Under the pieces are notes generated by a model, which saw only the letters and a program-made list of their open reading frames with translations, was not told the DNA's origin and searched no databases. Source: an uncultured Comamonas sp. (lineage in GTDB: Bacteria > Pseudomonadota > Gammaproteobacteria > Burkholderiales > Burkholderiaceae_C). From it: a stretch of DNA of 64,000 bases. Positions 44,757-53,863 of this stretch are shown one piece after another (position 1 is the stretch's first letter; each line of letters starts with the position of its first letter). The DNA is taken from assembly GCA_947306475.1 (NCBI GenBank), contig CAMZGS010000003.1, forward strand, positions 124,001 to 188,000, in the 5' to 3' direction. Position numbers and translations under genes: made by a program.

Positions 44757-47666
44757 TTAGCCCTGCGCCACCAGGTGCGGACCGATCAGGCCGGTGAGCT
44801 CAAACATGCCGGCCCGCTCCTTGCCGAGCACGGCGCGCAGCTTGTCGTCGGCGACGATGGTGCGCTTGTCCTGCGGGTCTTGCAGGTTGTGCGCCTTGAT
44901 GTAGTCCCAGAGCTTTTTCAGCGCCTCGGTGCGGGCAATGGCTTCATCACCAATCACGGCAGCCAGGGCGGCATCCGGACGGTAGTTGGCTGCTGTGGTT
45001 TTGCGAGCTGCTCCCGCTTTACTGGTGGTGGTTTTAGCTGCTTTTGTCTTTGAAGTGCTGGATTTGCCAGCGCCAGCAGCTACGGTTTTTGCTGCACGCT
45101 GTGGATACTTGCTTTCGCGCTGCTCAAACTCGAAGCCGACCTTGCCTGCGCTGGCATCCCAGACCAGCTGCGCCTTGAAGGGGCGGCGCGTGCGGTTGGA
45201 GATGAATTTTTCCAGCACATCGGTCTTGCCGGTGGCCAGCAGTTTTTCCATCTGCGCGCGCTCGATGGGCTGTTGCAGGATGACCTTGCCGCTCTTGAAG
45301 CTGCAACTGGGCTTGGGCTGTGTGGCGCTGGGCACCGCCTTGCTGCACACATAGTTGCTGCCATGCTCATAGACCGGCGCGCCGCAGGCCGGGCAGGCGC
45401 CCAGGCTGGTCTGCTGGCTGAAGTCGGCAGCCTCGGCAGCGCCTTCTTCGGCCTTGTCGTCGCCAAAGTCGAACTCCAGCTTGTAGTTGCCGGCCGCTTC
45501 GTCGCGCACGATGGCCACTTCGGCGCTGAAGGGCCAACCGGCCTTGGAGCGGAAGCCCTCCAGCGGGCCGATGCGCCGATCGCGCAGCAGCGCCTCGGCC
45601 TCGGCCACTTCAAAGGTGCGGCCAGCGGGCGATTTGGTGAAGGAAAAGCCGCAGCCCTCACCCTGGCCGTTGCTGCCGGTGCAGGCGTAGCGGCGGTAGT
45701 TTTCCTTGACGATGCCGCCGCACTGCGGGCAGGGTGCGCTCAGGGTGGCGTAGTTGCCGGGGATGGTGTCGCGGTCGTATTCCTTGGCCTTTTGCACCAT
45801 GCGCTCGGTCATGGCGGCAATCTGCTGCATGAAGCTCTCGCGCGAGAGCTGGCCGCGTTCCATCTGTGCCAGCTTGTATTCCCACTCGCCGGTCAGTTCA
45901 GGCTTGCACAGCTCCTTGACTTCCAGGCCACGCAGCAGCGTCATCAGCTGGAAGGCCTTGGCTGTGGGGATGATCTCGCGCCCTTCGCGCAGCATGTACT
46001 TTTCGGTCAGCAGCCCTTCGATGATGGCAGCGCGCGTGGCGGGAGTGCCCAGGCCCTTTTCCTGCATGGCGCTGCGCAGCTCTTCGTCCTCGACCTGCTT
46101 GCCCGCGCTTTCCATGGCGCCCAGCAGCGTCGCTTCCGTGTAGCGGGCTGGCGGCTTGGTCTTGAGGCCCTTGGGTGCCACCTGCTCTGTCAGCGGGCGC
46201 TCGCCGGGCTGCACGGCCACCAGGGGCTGGCCCTTGTCGCCGTCTTTGGAGCCTTCCACTTCGCTGGCCGCTTCCTTGCCGTAGATCGCCAGCCAGCCGG
46301 GCTGGATCAGCACCTTGCCTTCGGTCTTGAAGTGGTGCTGCTCCACCTGGCTGATGCGCGTGGTGACCTGGTACTCGGCGTTGGGGAAGAACACCGCCAT
46401 GAAGCGGCGCACCACCAGGTCGTAGAGCTTTTGCTCGGCTTCCGACAGACCCGAGGGCGCCTGGGTGGTGGGGATGATGGCAAAGTGATCGCTCACTTTG
46501 CTGTCATCGAACACCCGCCTGGTCTGGCGCACGTAGTTGTTTTGCAGCGCCTGCTGGGCGTAGGGCGCCAGATGCGCCATGTGCGAGTGGGCCAGCATCT
46601 CGAAGGTCTGGCGCGCCACGGGCAGGTAGTCTTCGGGCAGGGCGCGCGAGTCGGTACGCGGGTAGGTCAGCGCCTTGTGCTTTTCGTACAGCGCCTGCGC
46701 CAGGGCCAGTGTGGTCTTGGCGGAAAAGCCGAACTTGCCGTTGGCTTCGCGCTGCAGGCTGGTCAGGTCAAACAGCAGCGGGCTGGCCTGGGTGCTGGGC
46801 TTGGACTCCTCGCGCACGCTGGCGGGCTTGCCGCGCACGGCATCGGCAATCTGCTGGGCGGTCTGCGCGTCCCACAGGCGGTCGGCGCGCGCCTCGGGGT
46901 CGTCCGATTTCTTGAACTGCGGATCGAACCACTTGCCCAGGTACTGGCCCGCCTGGGCGGCAAAGCTGGCGTGCACTTCAAAGTAGTCGCGGCTGACGAA
47001 GGCGCGGATTTTTTCCTCGCGCTCGACCACCAGCGACAGCGTGGGCGTCTGCACCCGGCCCACGGTGGTCAGGAAAAAGCCGCCATCGCGCGAGTTGAAC
47101 GCCGTCATGGCGCGCGTGCCGTTGATGCCGACCAGCCAGTCGGCCTCGGAGCGGCTGCGCGCCGCATCGGCAAGGCCCTGCATCTGCTGGTCCGAGCGCA
47201 GCTGGTTGAAGCCATCGCGGATGGCCTGCGGCGTCATCGACTGCAGCCACAGGCGCGAAATCGGCTTGCCCAGCGTGCCCTTGGCGCCGCCGGCGTATTG
47301 CTCGATCAGGCGAAAGATCAGTTCCCCTTCGCGCCCCGCGTCGCAGGCGTTGATCAGGTGCGTGACGTCCTTGCGCCTGGCCAGCTTGACCACGGCGGCC
47401 AGGCGGCTCTTGGTCTTTTCCACGGGCTTGAGGTCAAAGCGTGGCGGAATCACCGGCAGATGCGCAAAGCTCCACTTGCCGCGCTTGACGTCGAACTCTT
47501 CGGGCGCCTGAATCTCCACCAGGTGGCCCACGGCGCTGGTGATGATGTAGCGCTCGTTTTCGAAGTGGTCGTCGTGCTTGTCGAATTTGCCCACCACGGG
47601 CGTCAGTGCCCGCACGATGTCCTGGGCGACCGATGGTTTTTCTGCGATGACGAGGGTTTTACTCAT
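44757..47666 (-). CDS. topB: DNA topoisomerase III
   Basis: A 969-residue type IA topoisomerase. The Toprim domain begins VIAEKPSVAQDIVRAL and has NACDAGREGELIFRL. The active-site Tyr335 lies in LTYPRTDSR. The C-terminal third carries a CPQCGG...C zinc finger, a second CPACGAPVY element and repeated topoisomerase C-terminal modules (LVWDASAGKVGFEFEQRESKY), making it much longer than E. coli TopB (653). A Lys/Ala/Thr-rich linker (about 858-890) precedes a final SWIB-like domain (about 895-960, ALAAVIGDEAIARTEALKKLWDYIKAH). It decatenates and relaxes DNA. The linker-coding DNA resembles the dispersed repeat. Confidence 0.94.
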   Translation of the reverse strand: MSKTLVIAEKPSVAQDIVRALTPVVGKFDKHDDHFENERYIITSAVGHLVEIQAPEEFDVKRGKWSFAHLPVIPPRFDLKPVEKTKSRLAAVVKLARRKDVTHLINACDAGREGELIFRLIEQYAGGAKGTLGKPISRLWLQSMTPQAIRDGFNQLRSDQQMQGLADAARSRSEADWLVGINGTRAMTAFNSRDGGFFLTTVGRVQTPTLSLVVEREEKIRAFVSRDYFEVHASFAAQAGQYLGKWFDPQFKKSDDPEARADRLWDAQTAQQIADAVRGKPASVREESKPSTQASPLLFDLTSLQREANGKFGFSAKTTLALAQALYEKHKALTYPRTDSRALPEDYLPVARQTFEMLAHSHMAHLAPYAQQALQNNYVRQTRRVFDDSKVSDHFAIIPTTQAPSGLSEAEQKLYDLVVRRFMAVFFPNAEYQVTTRISQVEQHHFKTEGKVLIQPGWLAIYGKEAASEVEGSKDGDKGQPLVAVQPGERPLTEQVAPKGLKTKPPARYTEATLLGAMESAGKQVEDEELRSAMQEKGLGTPATRAAIIEGLLTEKYMLREGREIIPTAKAFQLMTLLRGLEVKELCKPELTGEWEYKLAQMERGQLSRESFMQQIAAMTERMVQKAKEYDRDTIPGNYATLSAPCPQCGGIVKENYRRYACTGSNGQGEGCGFSFTKSPAGRTFEVAEAEALLRDRRIGPLEGFRSKAGWPFSAEVAIVRDEAAGNYKLEFDFGDDKAEEGAAEAADFSQQTSLGACPACGAPVYEHGSNYVCSKAVPSATQPKPSCSFKSGKVILQQPIERAQMEKLLATGKTDVLEKFISNRTRRPFKAQLVWDASAGKVGFEFEQRESKYPQRAAKTVAAGAGKSSTSKTKAAKTTTSKAGAARKTTAANYRPDAALAAVIGDEAIARTEALKKLWDYIKAHNLQDPQDKRTIVADDKLRAVLGKERAGMFELTGLIGPHLVAQG
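45005..45091. repeat. Possible repeat-derived segment inside topB
   Basis: The edges AGCTGCTCCCGCTTT and CCAGCGCCAGCAGCTACGG lie about 85 bp apart, the size of the dispersed repeat, and the right edge matches copy 9 (CAGCGCCAGCAGCTA) exactly over 15 nt. The inner arms are not conserved. Chance similarity from Ala/Lys codons is possible. Confidence 0.35.
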
Positions 47667-47812
47667 ACTTATGTTTTCGTGGCGCCCGCCAGGGTCTGGT
47701 GGCGATGCCGGGCTTCTACAATCTTTGGCTTTCCATTCCAGCTGGCGCGACTGCCTGTTTGTTGCTGTGCAGTGCGGCGAGCGGGCCTTTTTTCAAGGTA
47801 GCAGAATTTTTC

Positions 47813-48361
47813 ATGTCCGTTGCAGCCAAGTCTTCTTCCCAGGCTCCCCGGGGGCGGCGTATTCAGGTGCGTCGCTCGGGCGTGCATGGCAAGGGTGTGT
47901 TTGCGCTGCAGGCCATCGCTGCTGGCACGCGCATTATTGAGTATTTGGGGGAGGTGATTGACTGGGAGGAAGCCCAGCGTCGTCACCCACACGACCCGAG
48001 CCAGCCGCTGCACACGTTCTATTTCCACGTCGATGAAGACCGCGTCATCGACGCAGCCCACGGCGGCAACGCCGCGCGCTGGATCAACCACAGCTGCGCG
48101 CCCAACTGCTACGCGCTGGAGGAGGGGGGCCGCATCTTCATCACGGCGCTGCGCCCGATTGCTGCGGGCGAGGAGCTGTCCTACGACTACGGCCTGATGG
48201 TGGAGCAGCGCTACACCAGCAAGCTCAAGGCCGAGTACGCCTGCTTCTGCGGTGCACCCACCTGCCGTGGCACCCTGCTGGCACCCAAGCGCGGCTGGCG
48301 TCCGCCCCAGCCCGAGGACTTTGCCCACTGGCCGGCGCAGGAGGGCCCATGCGCCCCGTAA
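47813..48361 (+). CDS. SET-domain protein (putative protein-lysine methyltransferase)
   Basis: A 182-residue SET protein. It shows SGVHGKGVFA (23-31), NHSC (92-95), the catalytic YDYG (124-127), and a post-SET zinc motif C-x-C-x4-C at 144-151 (CFCGAPTCRG). These are the features of functional lysine methyltransferases; bacterial targets are mostly unknown. The start at 47813 avoids an upstream hydrophobic frame without conservation. It is followed by birA with a 13-nt overlap, so the two are co-transcribed. Confidence 0.9.
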   Translation: MSVAAKSSSQAPRGRRIQVRRSGVHGKGVFALQAIAAGTRIIEYLGEVIDWEEAQRRHPHDPSQPLHTFYFHVDEDRVIDAAHGGNAARWINHSCAPNCYALEEGGRIFITALRPIAAGEELSYDYGLMVEQRYTSKLKAEYACFCGAPTCRGTLLAPKRGWRPPQPEDFAHWPAQEGPCAP

Positions 48362-49194
48362 GACCCATGCCCTGGCCCGTCGAAGACCTGTGGCTGGCGC
48401 TGCAGCCCGTGCTGCCCGGCTTTACGGTCGAGGTGCTGGCGCAGATCGACTCCACCAACACCGAACTCATGCGCCGCGCCCACGCCGGACGCACCGAGGC
48501 CACGCTCCTGATTGCCGAGCAGCAGACGCAGGGCCGGGGTCGGCTGGGCCGCCCCTGGAGCAATACCCCGGGGGACAGCCTGATGATGTCCCTGGGGCTG
48601 ATGCTGGCGCCGCAGGACTGGTCCGGGTTGTCGCTGGCCGTGGGGCTGGCGGTGGTGGAGGCCCTGCACGCCTCGGGCATGGCCCAGTCGCAGCAGATCG
48701 GCCTGAAGTGGCCCAACGACCTGTGGCTGCGCGATGGGCGCAAGCTCGGCGGCATCCTGATCGAGACCACCAGTCTGGCGCACCATGTGCCGGGAGCATC
48801 GCTCCAGCAGCAGGCACGCTACGTGGTCATTGGCCTGGGGATGAACATTGTCCAGCCCCAGGCAGGCGCGGACTGGAGCACCCCACCCACGAGCCTGCGC
48901 GCCCTGGATACGCGCTGGACAGCACCGCTGGCGCTGGCGCAGATCCTGCCGCCGCTGGCGCATGCCGTGCTGGCGTTTGCCGCGCAGGGCTTTGCGCCGC
49001 TGGTGCAGCGTTTTGCGGCGGTGGACGTGCTGCGCGGCCAGCCCATCCACACCAGCGATGGCATTCAGGGTGTGGCTCAGGGCGTCGGCCCGGACGGGGC
49101 CTTGCTGGTGCAGACGGCCCAGGGCCTGCAGGCGCTGCACAGCGCGGATGTGAGCGTGCGTCCCCAGCACATGGCGCTGCCGCCGCAGCGCTAG
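48349..49194 (+). CDS. birA: Biotin-[acetyl-CoA carboxylase] ligase (class I, no repressor domain)
   Basis: A 281-residue biotin protein ligase without the N-terminal helix-turn-helix of E. coli BirA. It has IDSTNTELMRRA, the biotinyl-AMP loop GRGRLGRPW (62-70), KWPNDLW and GGILIETT, and the C-terminal SH3-like cap (about 230-278). It activates and attaches biotin to carboxylase subunits. The start overlaps the SET gene. It is followed by a SPOR gene 12 bp on. Confidence 0.94.
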   Translation: MRPVRPMPWPVEDLWLALQPVLPGFTVEVLAQIDSTNTELMRRAHAGRTEATLLIAEQQTQGRGRLGRPWSNTPGDSLMMSLGLMLAPQDWSGLSLAVGLAVVEALHASGMAQSQQIGLKWPNDLWLRDGRKLGGILIETTSLAHHVPGASLQQQARYVVIGLGMNIVQPQAGADWSTPPTSLRALDTRWTAPLALAQILPPLAHAVLAFAAQGFAPLVQRFAAVDVLRGQPIHTSDGIQGVAQGVGPDGALLVQTAQGLQALHSADVSVRPQHMALPPQR

Positions 49195-49206
49195 GAGAAG
49201 CCAGGT

Positions 49207-50073
49207 ATGTTGCGTTTTGTCTTGCTGTTGTTGGTCTGTGCCAACGTTCTGTACGGGGTCTGGAGCCAGGGCTGGCTGGCCGCCGTCGGTCTGGCGCCGC
49301 AGAACCAGTCCGAGCCGTGGCGTCTGGCGCAGCAGATGCGTCCGGAAACCATCACCCTGGTGCAGCCGGCTGCACCAGCTCCCCGCCCCGAAGCAGCGGC
49401 CCAACCCCCTGTGCCGGAGCGCGCGCCCGAGCCGGCACCGGAAGCTGTGCCACCAGCACGCCCGCAGCCTTCGCCCGCCGAGCCTGCCCAGACGCCGGAA
49501 CCGCCGGCTGCCACTGCCGCCCCCGCTTCTGCGCCGCCGGCCTCCACGTCCGCAGAAGCCGCCCCTGCGGCCCCTCCCGCGCTGTGCCTGCAGGCCGGCC
49601 CCTTCGACGAGGATCAGGCCAGGACCCTGCGCACGGCTTTGCGCAACCAGGAGTTCCCCTGGGAGAGCTACGAGCTGCGCGTGGGCGAGATCCCGGGGCG
49701 CTGGATGGTGTACCTGGGCAAGTTCCCCAGCCTGGAGGTGCTGGCGCAGCGGCGCAGCGAGCTGCGTGCGCGGGGCCTGGATACCGACCGTGCAGGTGGT
49801 TCCCTGGAGCCTGGGCTGTCGCTGGGGCGTTTTTCCACCGAGGAAGCCGCCACGCGTGAGCTGACGCGCATCCTGCGCGCCGGCGTGCGTGGCGCGCGCG
49901 TGGTGCAGGAGCGCCCGGCCAGCACGGTGTACACCTTGCAGCTGCCCGCCGTCAGCAGCGCGTTGCAGGCCAAGCTCAAGGCCATCGAGCCTGCCCTGGC
50001 GGGCAAGGCCTTGCGTGTGTGCAACAAGCCGGACGGGAAAACCGACGGCAAGCCAGAAAACAAGTCCGATTAA
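49207..50073 (+). CDS. SPOR-domain protein
   Basis: A 288-residue protein with an N-terminal membrane anchor or signal (LRFVLLLLVCANVLYGVW). A long Pro/Ala/Glu-rich linker (about 55-122) is followed by a SPOR-type domain (about 125-210, CLQAGPFDEDQARTLRTALRNQ ... WMVYLGKFPSLEVL) and a Lys/Asp-rich tail. SPOR domains bind denuded septal peptidoglycan, so a division-site role is likely. It is third in SET-birA-SPOR. The stop overlaps that of convergent rsmE. Confidence 0.82.
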   Translation: MLRFVLLLLVCANVLYGVWSQGWLAAVGLAPQNQSEPWRLAQQMRPETITLVQPAAPAPRPEAAAQPPVPERAPEPAPEAVPPARPQPSPAEPAQTPEPPAATAAPASAPPASTSAEAAPAAPPALCLQAGPFDEDQARTLRTALRNQEFPWESYELRVGEIPGRWMVYLGKFPSLEVLAQRRSELRARGLDTDRAGGSLEPGLSLGRFSTEEAATRELTRILRAGVRGARVVQERPASTVYTLQLPAVSSALQAKLKAIEPALAGKALRVCNKPDGKTDGKPENKSD

Positions 50074-50840
50074 CGCGCTGGCAGCGCCGGGCCAGGGACA
50101 TTGACCAGTGCCTCGACAATGGCCAGCGCCGCCAGCGGGGCGGTCTCAGCGCGCAGGATGCGCGGCCCCAGCGTCACGGGGGCGAAGCCGGCTTGCAGGG
50201 CCAGTGCTTCTTCTGCCGGGCTCAGGCCGCCTTCGGGGCCGGAGAGCAGCACCAGCGGCCCCTGCCCTTGGGCCAGCACCTGCGCCAAGGGCTGAGAGCC
50301 AGGCGCCAGCGAAAGCACCGCGCGGCGCGTGCTTGGCGTGTCCTGTTCCGCCGGGTGGGCTTGCAGCCACTGCGCCAGGGTGTGCGCCGGGTGGATCACC
50401 GGCACCTGATTGCGCCCGCACTGCTCGCAGGCAGCCACGGCCACGGCCTGCCAGTGCTCGCGCTTCTTGTCGGCGCGCTCGCCCTTGAGCTTGAGCACGC
50501 TGCGCTCGGCCAGCAGCGGCGTGAGGCTGGTGGCGCCCAGCTCGGTGGCCTTTTCCACTAGCCAGTCCATGCGCTCGTTGGCGGTGATGCCGGCGATCAG
50601 ATGCACCGGCTGGGGCAGCTCGCGCTCCAGCGCCTGGTGCTGCAGCACGCGCACGCGCACGTGGCTGCGGCCCATTTCCAGAATCTGCGCCTGCCACTGT
50701 CCGCCCCGGGGTTCACCGCTGAACAGCTCGATCACCGCGCCGGGTTGCAGGCGCAGCACCTGTATGTGGCGCGCGGCACCGGCGGGCAGCTCCAGCTCGG
50801 CATCGGCAGTCAAGGGAATGGGGCAGTGGAAGCGGGGCAT
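50070..50840 (-). CDS. rsmE: 16S rRNA (uracil1498-N3)-methyltransferase RsmE
   Basis: A 256-residue SPOUT methyltransferase. The N-terminal PUA-like part is MPRFHCPIPL ... HIQVLRLQPG. The trefoil-knot motifs are LSGPEGGLSPAEE and LGPRILRAETAPLAAL. It dimerises and methylates U1498. It is convergent with the SPOR gene and downstream of a repeat copy and purB. Confidence 0.95.
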   Translation of the reverse strand: MPRFHCPIPLTADAELELPAGAARHIQVLRLQPGAVIELFSGEPRGGQWQAQILEMGRSHVRVRVLQHQALERELPQPVHLIAGITANERMDWLVEKATELGATSLTPLLAERSVLKLKGERADKKREHWQAVAVAACEQCGRNQVPVIHPAHTLAQWLQAHPAEQDTPSTRRAVLSLAPGSQPLAQVLAQGQGPLVLLSGPEGGLSPAEEALALQAGFAPVTLGPRILRAETAPLAALAIVEALVNVPGPALPAR

Positions 50841-50869
50841 GCGGGGGAATCAGTAAAGATAAAAAAGAA

Positions 50870-50964
50870 TAAAAAAAAGAGCTGCTGGCGCTGGTGTTTA
50901 GTGGATTTCAAGGTGTTTTTGTCTTGAAACCCCTGCCAAATCAGCGCAAGCAGCTATCGTTTTA
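50870..50964. repeat. Dispersed nested inverted repeat, copy 8
   Basis: Outer arms AGCTGCTGGCGCTGG and TCAGCGCAAGCAGCT, inner arms GGATTTCAAG and CTTGAAACCC. It lies between purB and rsmE, which run in the same direction. Confidence 0.88.
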
Positions 50965-50989
50965 GCGCTTCAAGCCAGCGCCACGGCAT

Positions 50990-52570
<1,581 letters not shown>

Positions 52571-52666
52571 GCAAACCTAGAGGCTTTCGTGGGAGGAAGG
52601 GGGGCCGGGGAAAGTTCCGGCCTACAGCGCTTTTTTCATGCGTTTTGCGGCAGCTTTACGTGCTCT

Positions 52667-53863
52667 TTACAAATTGAGCAGCTTGTCCAGCGCCACATGC
52701 ACGCGGATGTCGCGGTGCGCCACCGGGCCGGTGATCTTGTAGGCCGGTTGAGAGGTGTCGCGCGGCAAGGGGTCGCAGGGCATGCCGTCGCGGTTGAGGA
52801 ACACGGCCACGCGCGGGGTGGCAGCATGCTGGCTGCGGCGCACGACGATGCCGCTTTCCTGGCTGGCCAGCTGCACCCAGGCACCAGGGGGGTAGATGCC
52901 CAGGGTCTTGACCAGGGCGGCGCCGGCTTCATCCACGGACTTGGTCTCGTCGTAGTAGCAGGCCTGCATGGCCGAGGTGACCGACATGGGCGTGCGCCCG
53001 ATGCGCGGTGCAATGCGTGCGCCAAAGATGTCGGCGCGCTGGATGATGCGGGCCATCTGCCGGCCCAGGGTCTTCTCGCCGAGCTTGCCCGGGTCGCGGA
53101 AGTGGTGGTACTTGATGGCTTCCAGCCACAGCGCATCGCCCACCCCCAGCTGGTGCAGCAGGGCGACGGAGCGCTCGGAGTGAAAGTCGATCTCCTTGGC
53201 CTGTTCGGTGCTCAGCGGCGAGCGCTGCTGCGCCAGATCGTCCTGCAGCTGGGTCATGGAGATGTTCATGGTCAGCGCCGCGCGCCCCAGGGTCTGCACG
53301 TGCTGCTCGGGCCAGCGCAGCGTCTCGCGAGTGACCAGCATGCCGATCACGGCCACCAGCATGGCGTGGGTGGCGCTGTAGAAGCGCACTTCCTCGGCCG
53401 ACAGTTGCACCAGCGCCAGCAGGGCGGCATCAGGGGTCTTCTGGCTGTACCTGAGCAGCGCCGTGAACATGCGCTCAAAACGCGCCTGAAAGTTTTGCGG
53501 ATCGGGCGCGCGCAGCAGCTGCGTCCAGTGCAGCTGCCAGTCGCCCCAGCGCGGGTGCGTGGGGGCTTCCTCCTGCGGCTCGGCCTGGCCCTTGGCCTGC
53601 ATGGTCATGTCGGCAATCTGGCCCAGGGGTTTGTTGGCGTGCAGCATGGACTGCAGCTGGGCGAGGTAGGCGCGGTAGCTCTCGCCCGACTCATCGGTAT
53701 CAACGTACAGCGTCTGTCCGCGGGCCAGCAGCGTTTTCAGATCCTCCGGCGAGCGGATGACAAAGCCTTTGTTGGCCAGCAAGGTGCCCCCGACCCCGCG
53801 CAGGGCGAACGGGATGGGAAGGCCAAAGGGAATGCTGCCAATATCCAGCTCAACGAGTTTCAT
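52667..53863 (-). CDS. Degenerate HD-GYP-type protein
   Basis: A 398-residue protein. The N-terminal ~100 residues resemble the DUF3391-like start of many HD-GYP proteins (DIGSIPFGLPIPFALRGVGG, GFVIRSPEDLKTLL). The second part follows the HD-GYP helical plan with HSERSVALL, EAIKYHHFRDPG and ARIIQRADIFGARI, but where the HD pair (HDIGK) is expected it reads ALTMNISMTQ, and a GYP motif is not visible. It is therefore likely a cyclic-di-GMP-binding or inactive regulator rather than a phosphodiesterase. Its start overlaps the glnE stop by 4 nt. Confidence 0.72.
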   Translation of the reverse strand: MKLVELDIGSIPFGLPIPFALRGVGGTLLANKGFVIRSPEDLKTLLARGQTLYVDTDESGESYRAYLAQLQSMLHANKPLGQIADMTMQAKGQAEPQEEAPTHPRWGDWQLHWTQLLRAPDPQNFQARFERMFTALLRYSQKTPDAALLALVQLSAEEVRFYSATHAMLVAVIGMLVTRETLRWPEQHVQTLGRAALTMNISMTQLQDDLAQQRSPLSTEQAKEIDFHSERSVALLHQLGVGDALWLEAIKYHHFRDPGKLGEKTLGRQMARIIQRADIFGARIAPRIGRTPMSVTSAMQACYYDETKSVDEAGAALVKTLGIYPPGAWVQLASQESGIVVRRSQHAATPRVAVFLNRDGMPCDPLPRDTSQPAYKITGPVAHRDIRVHVALDKLLNL

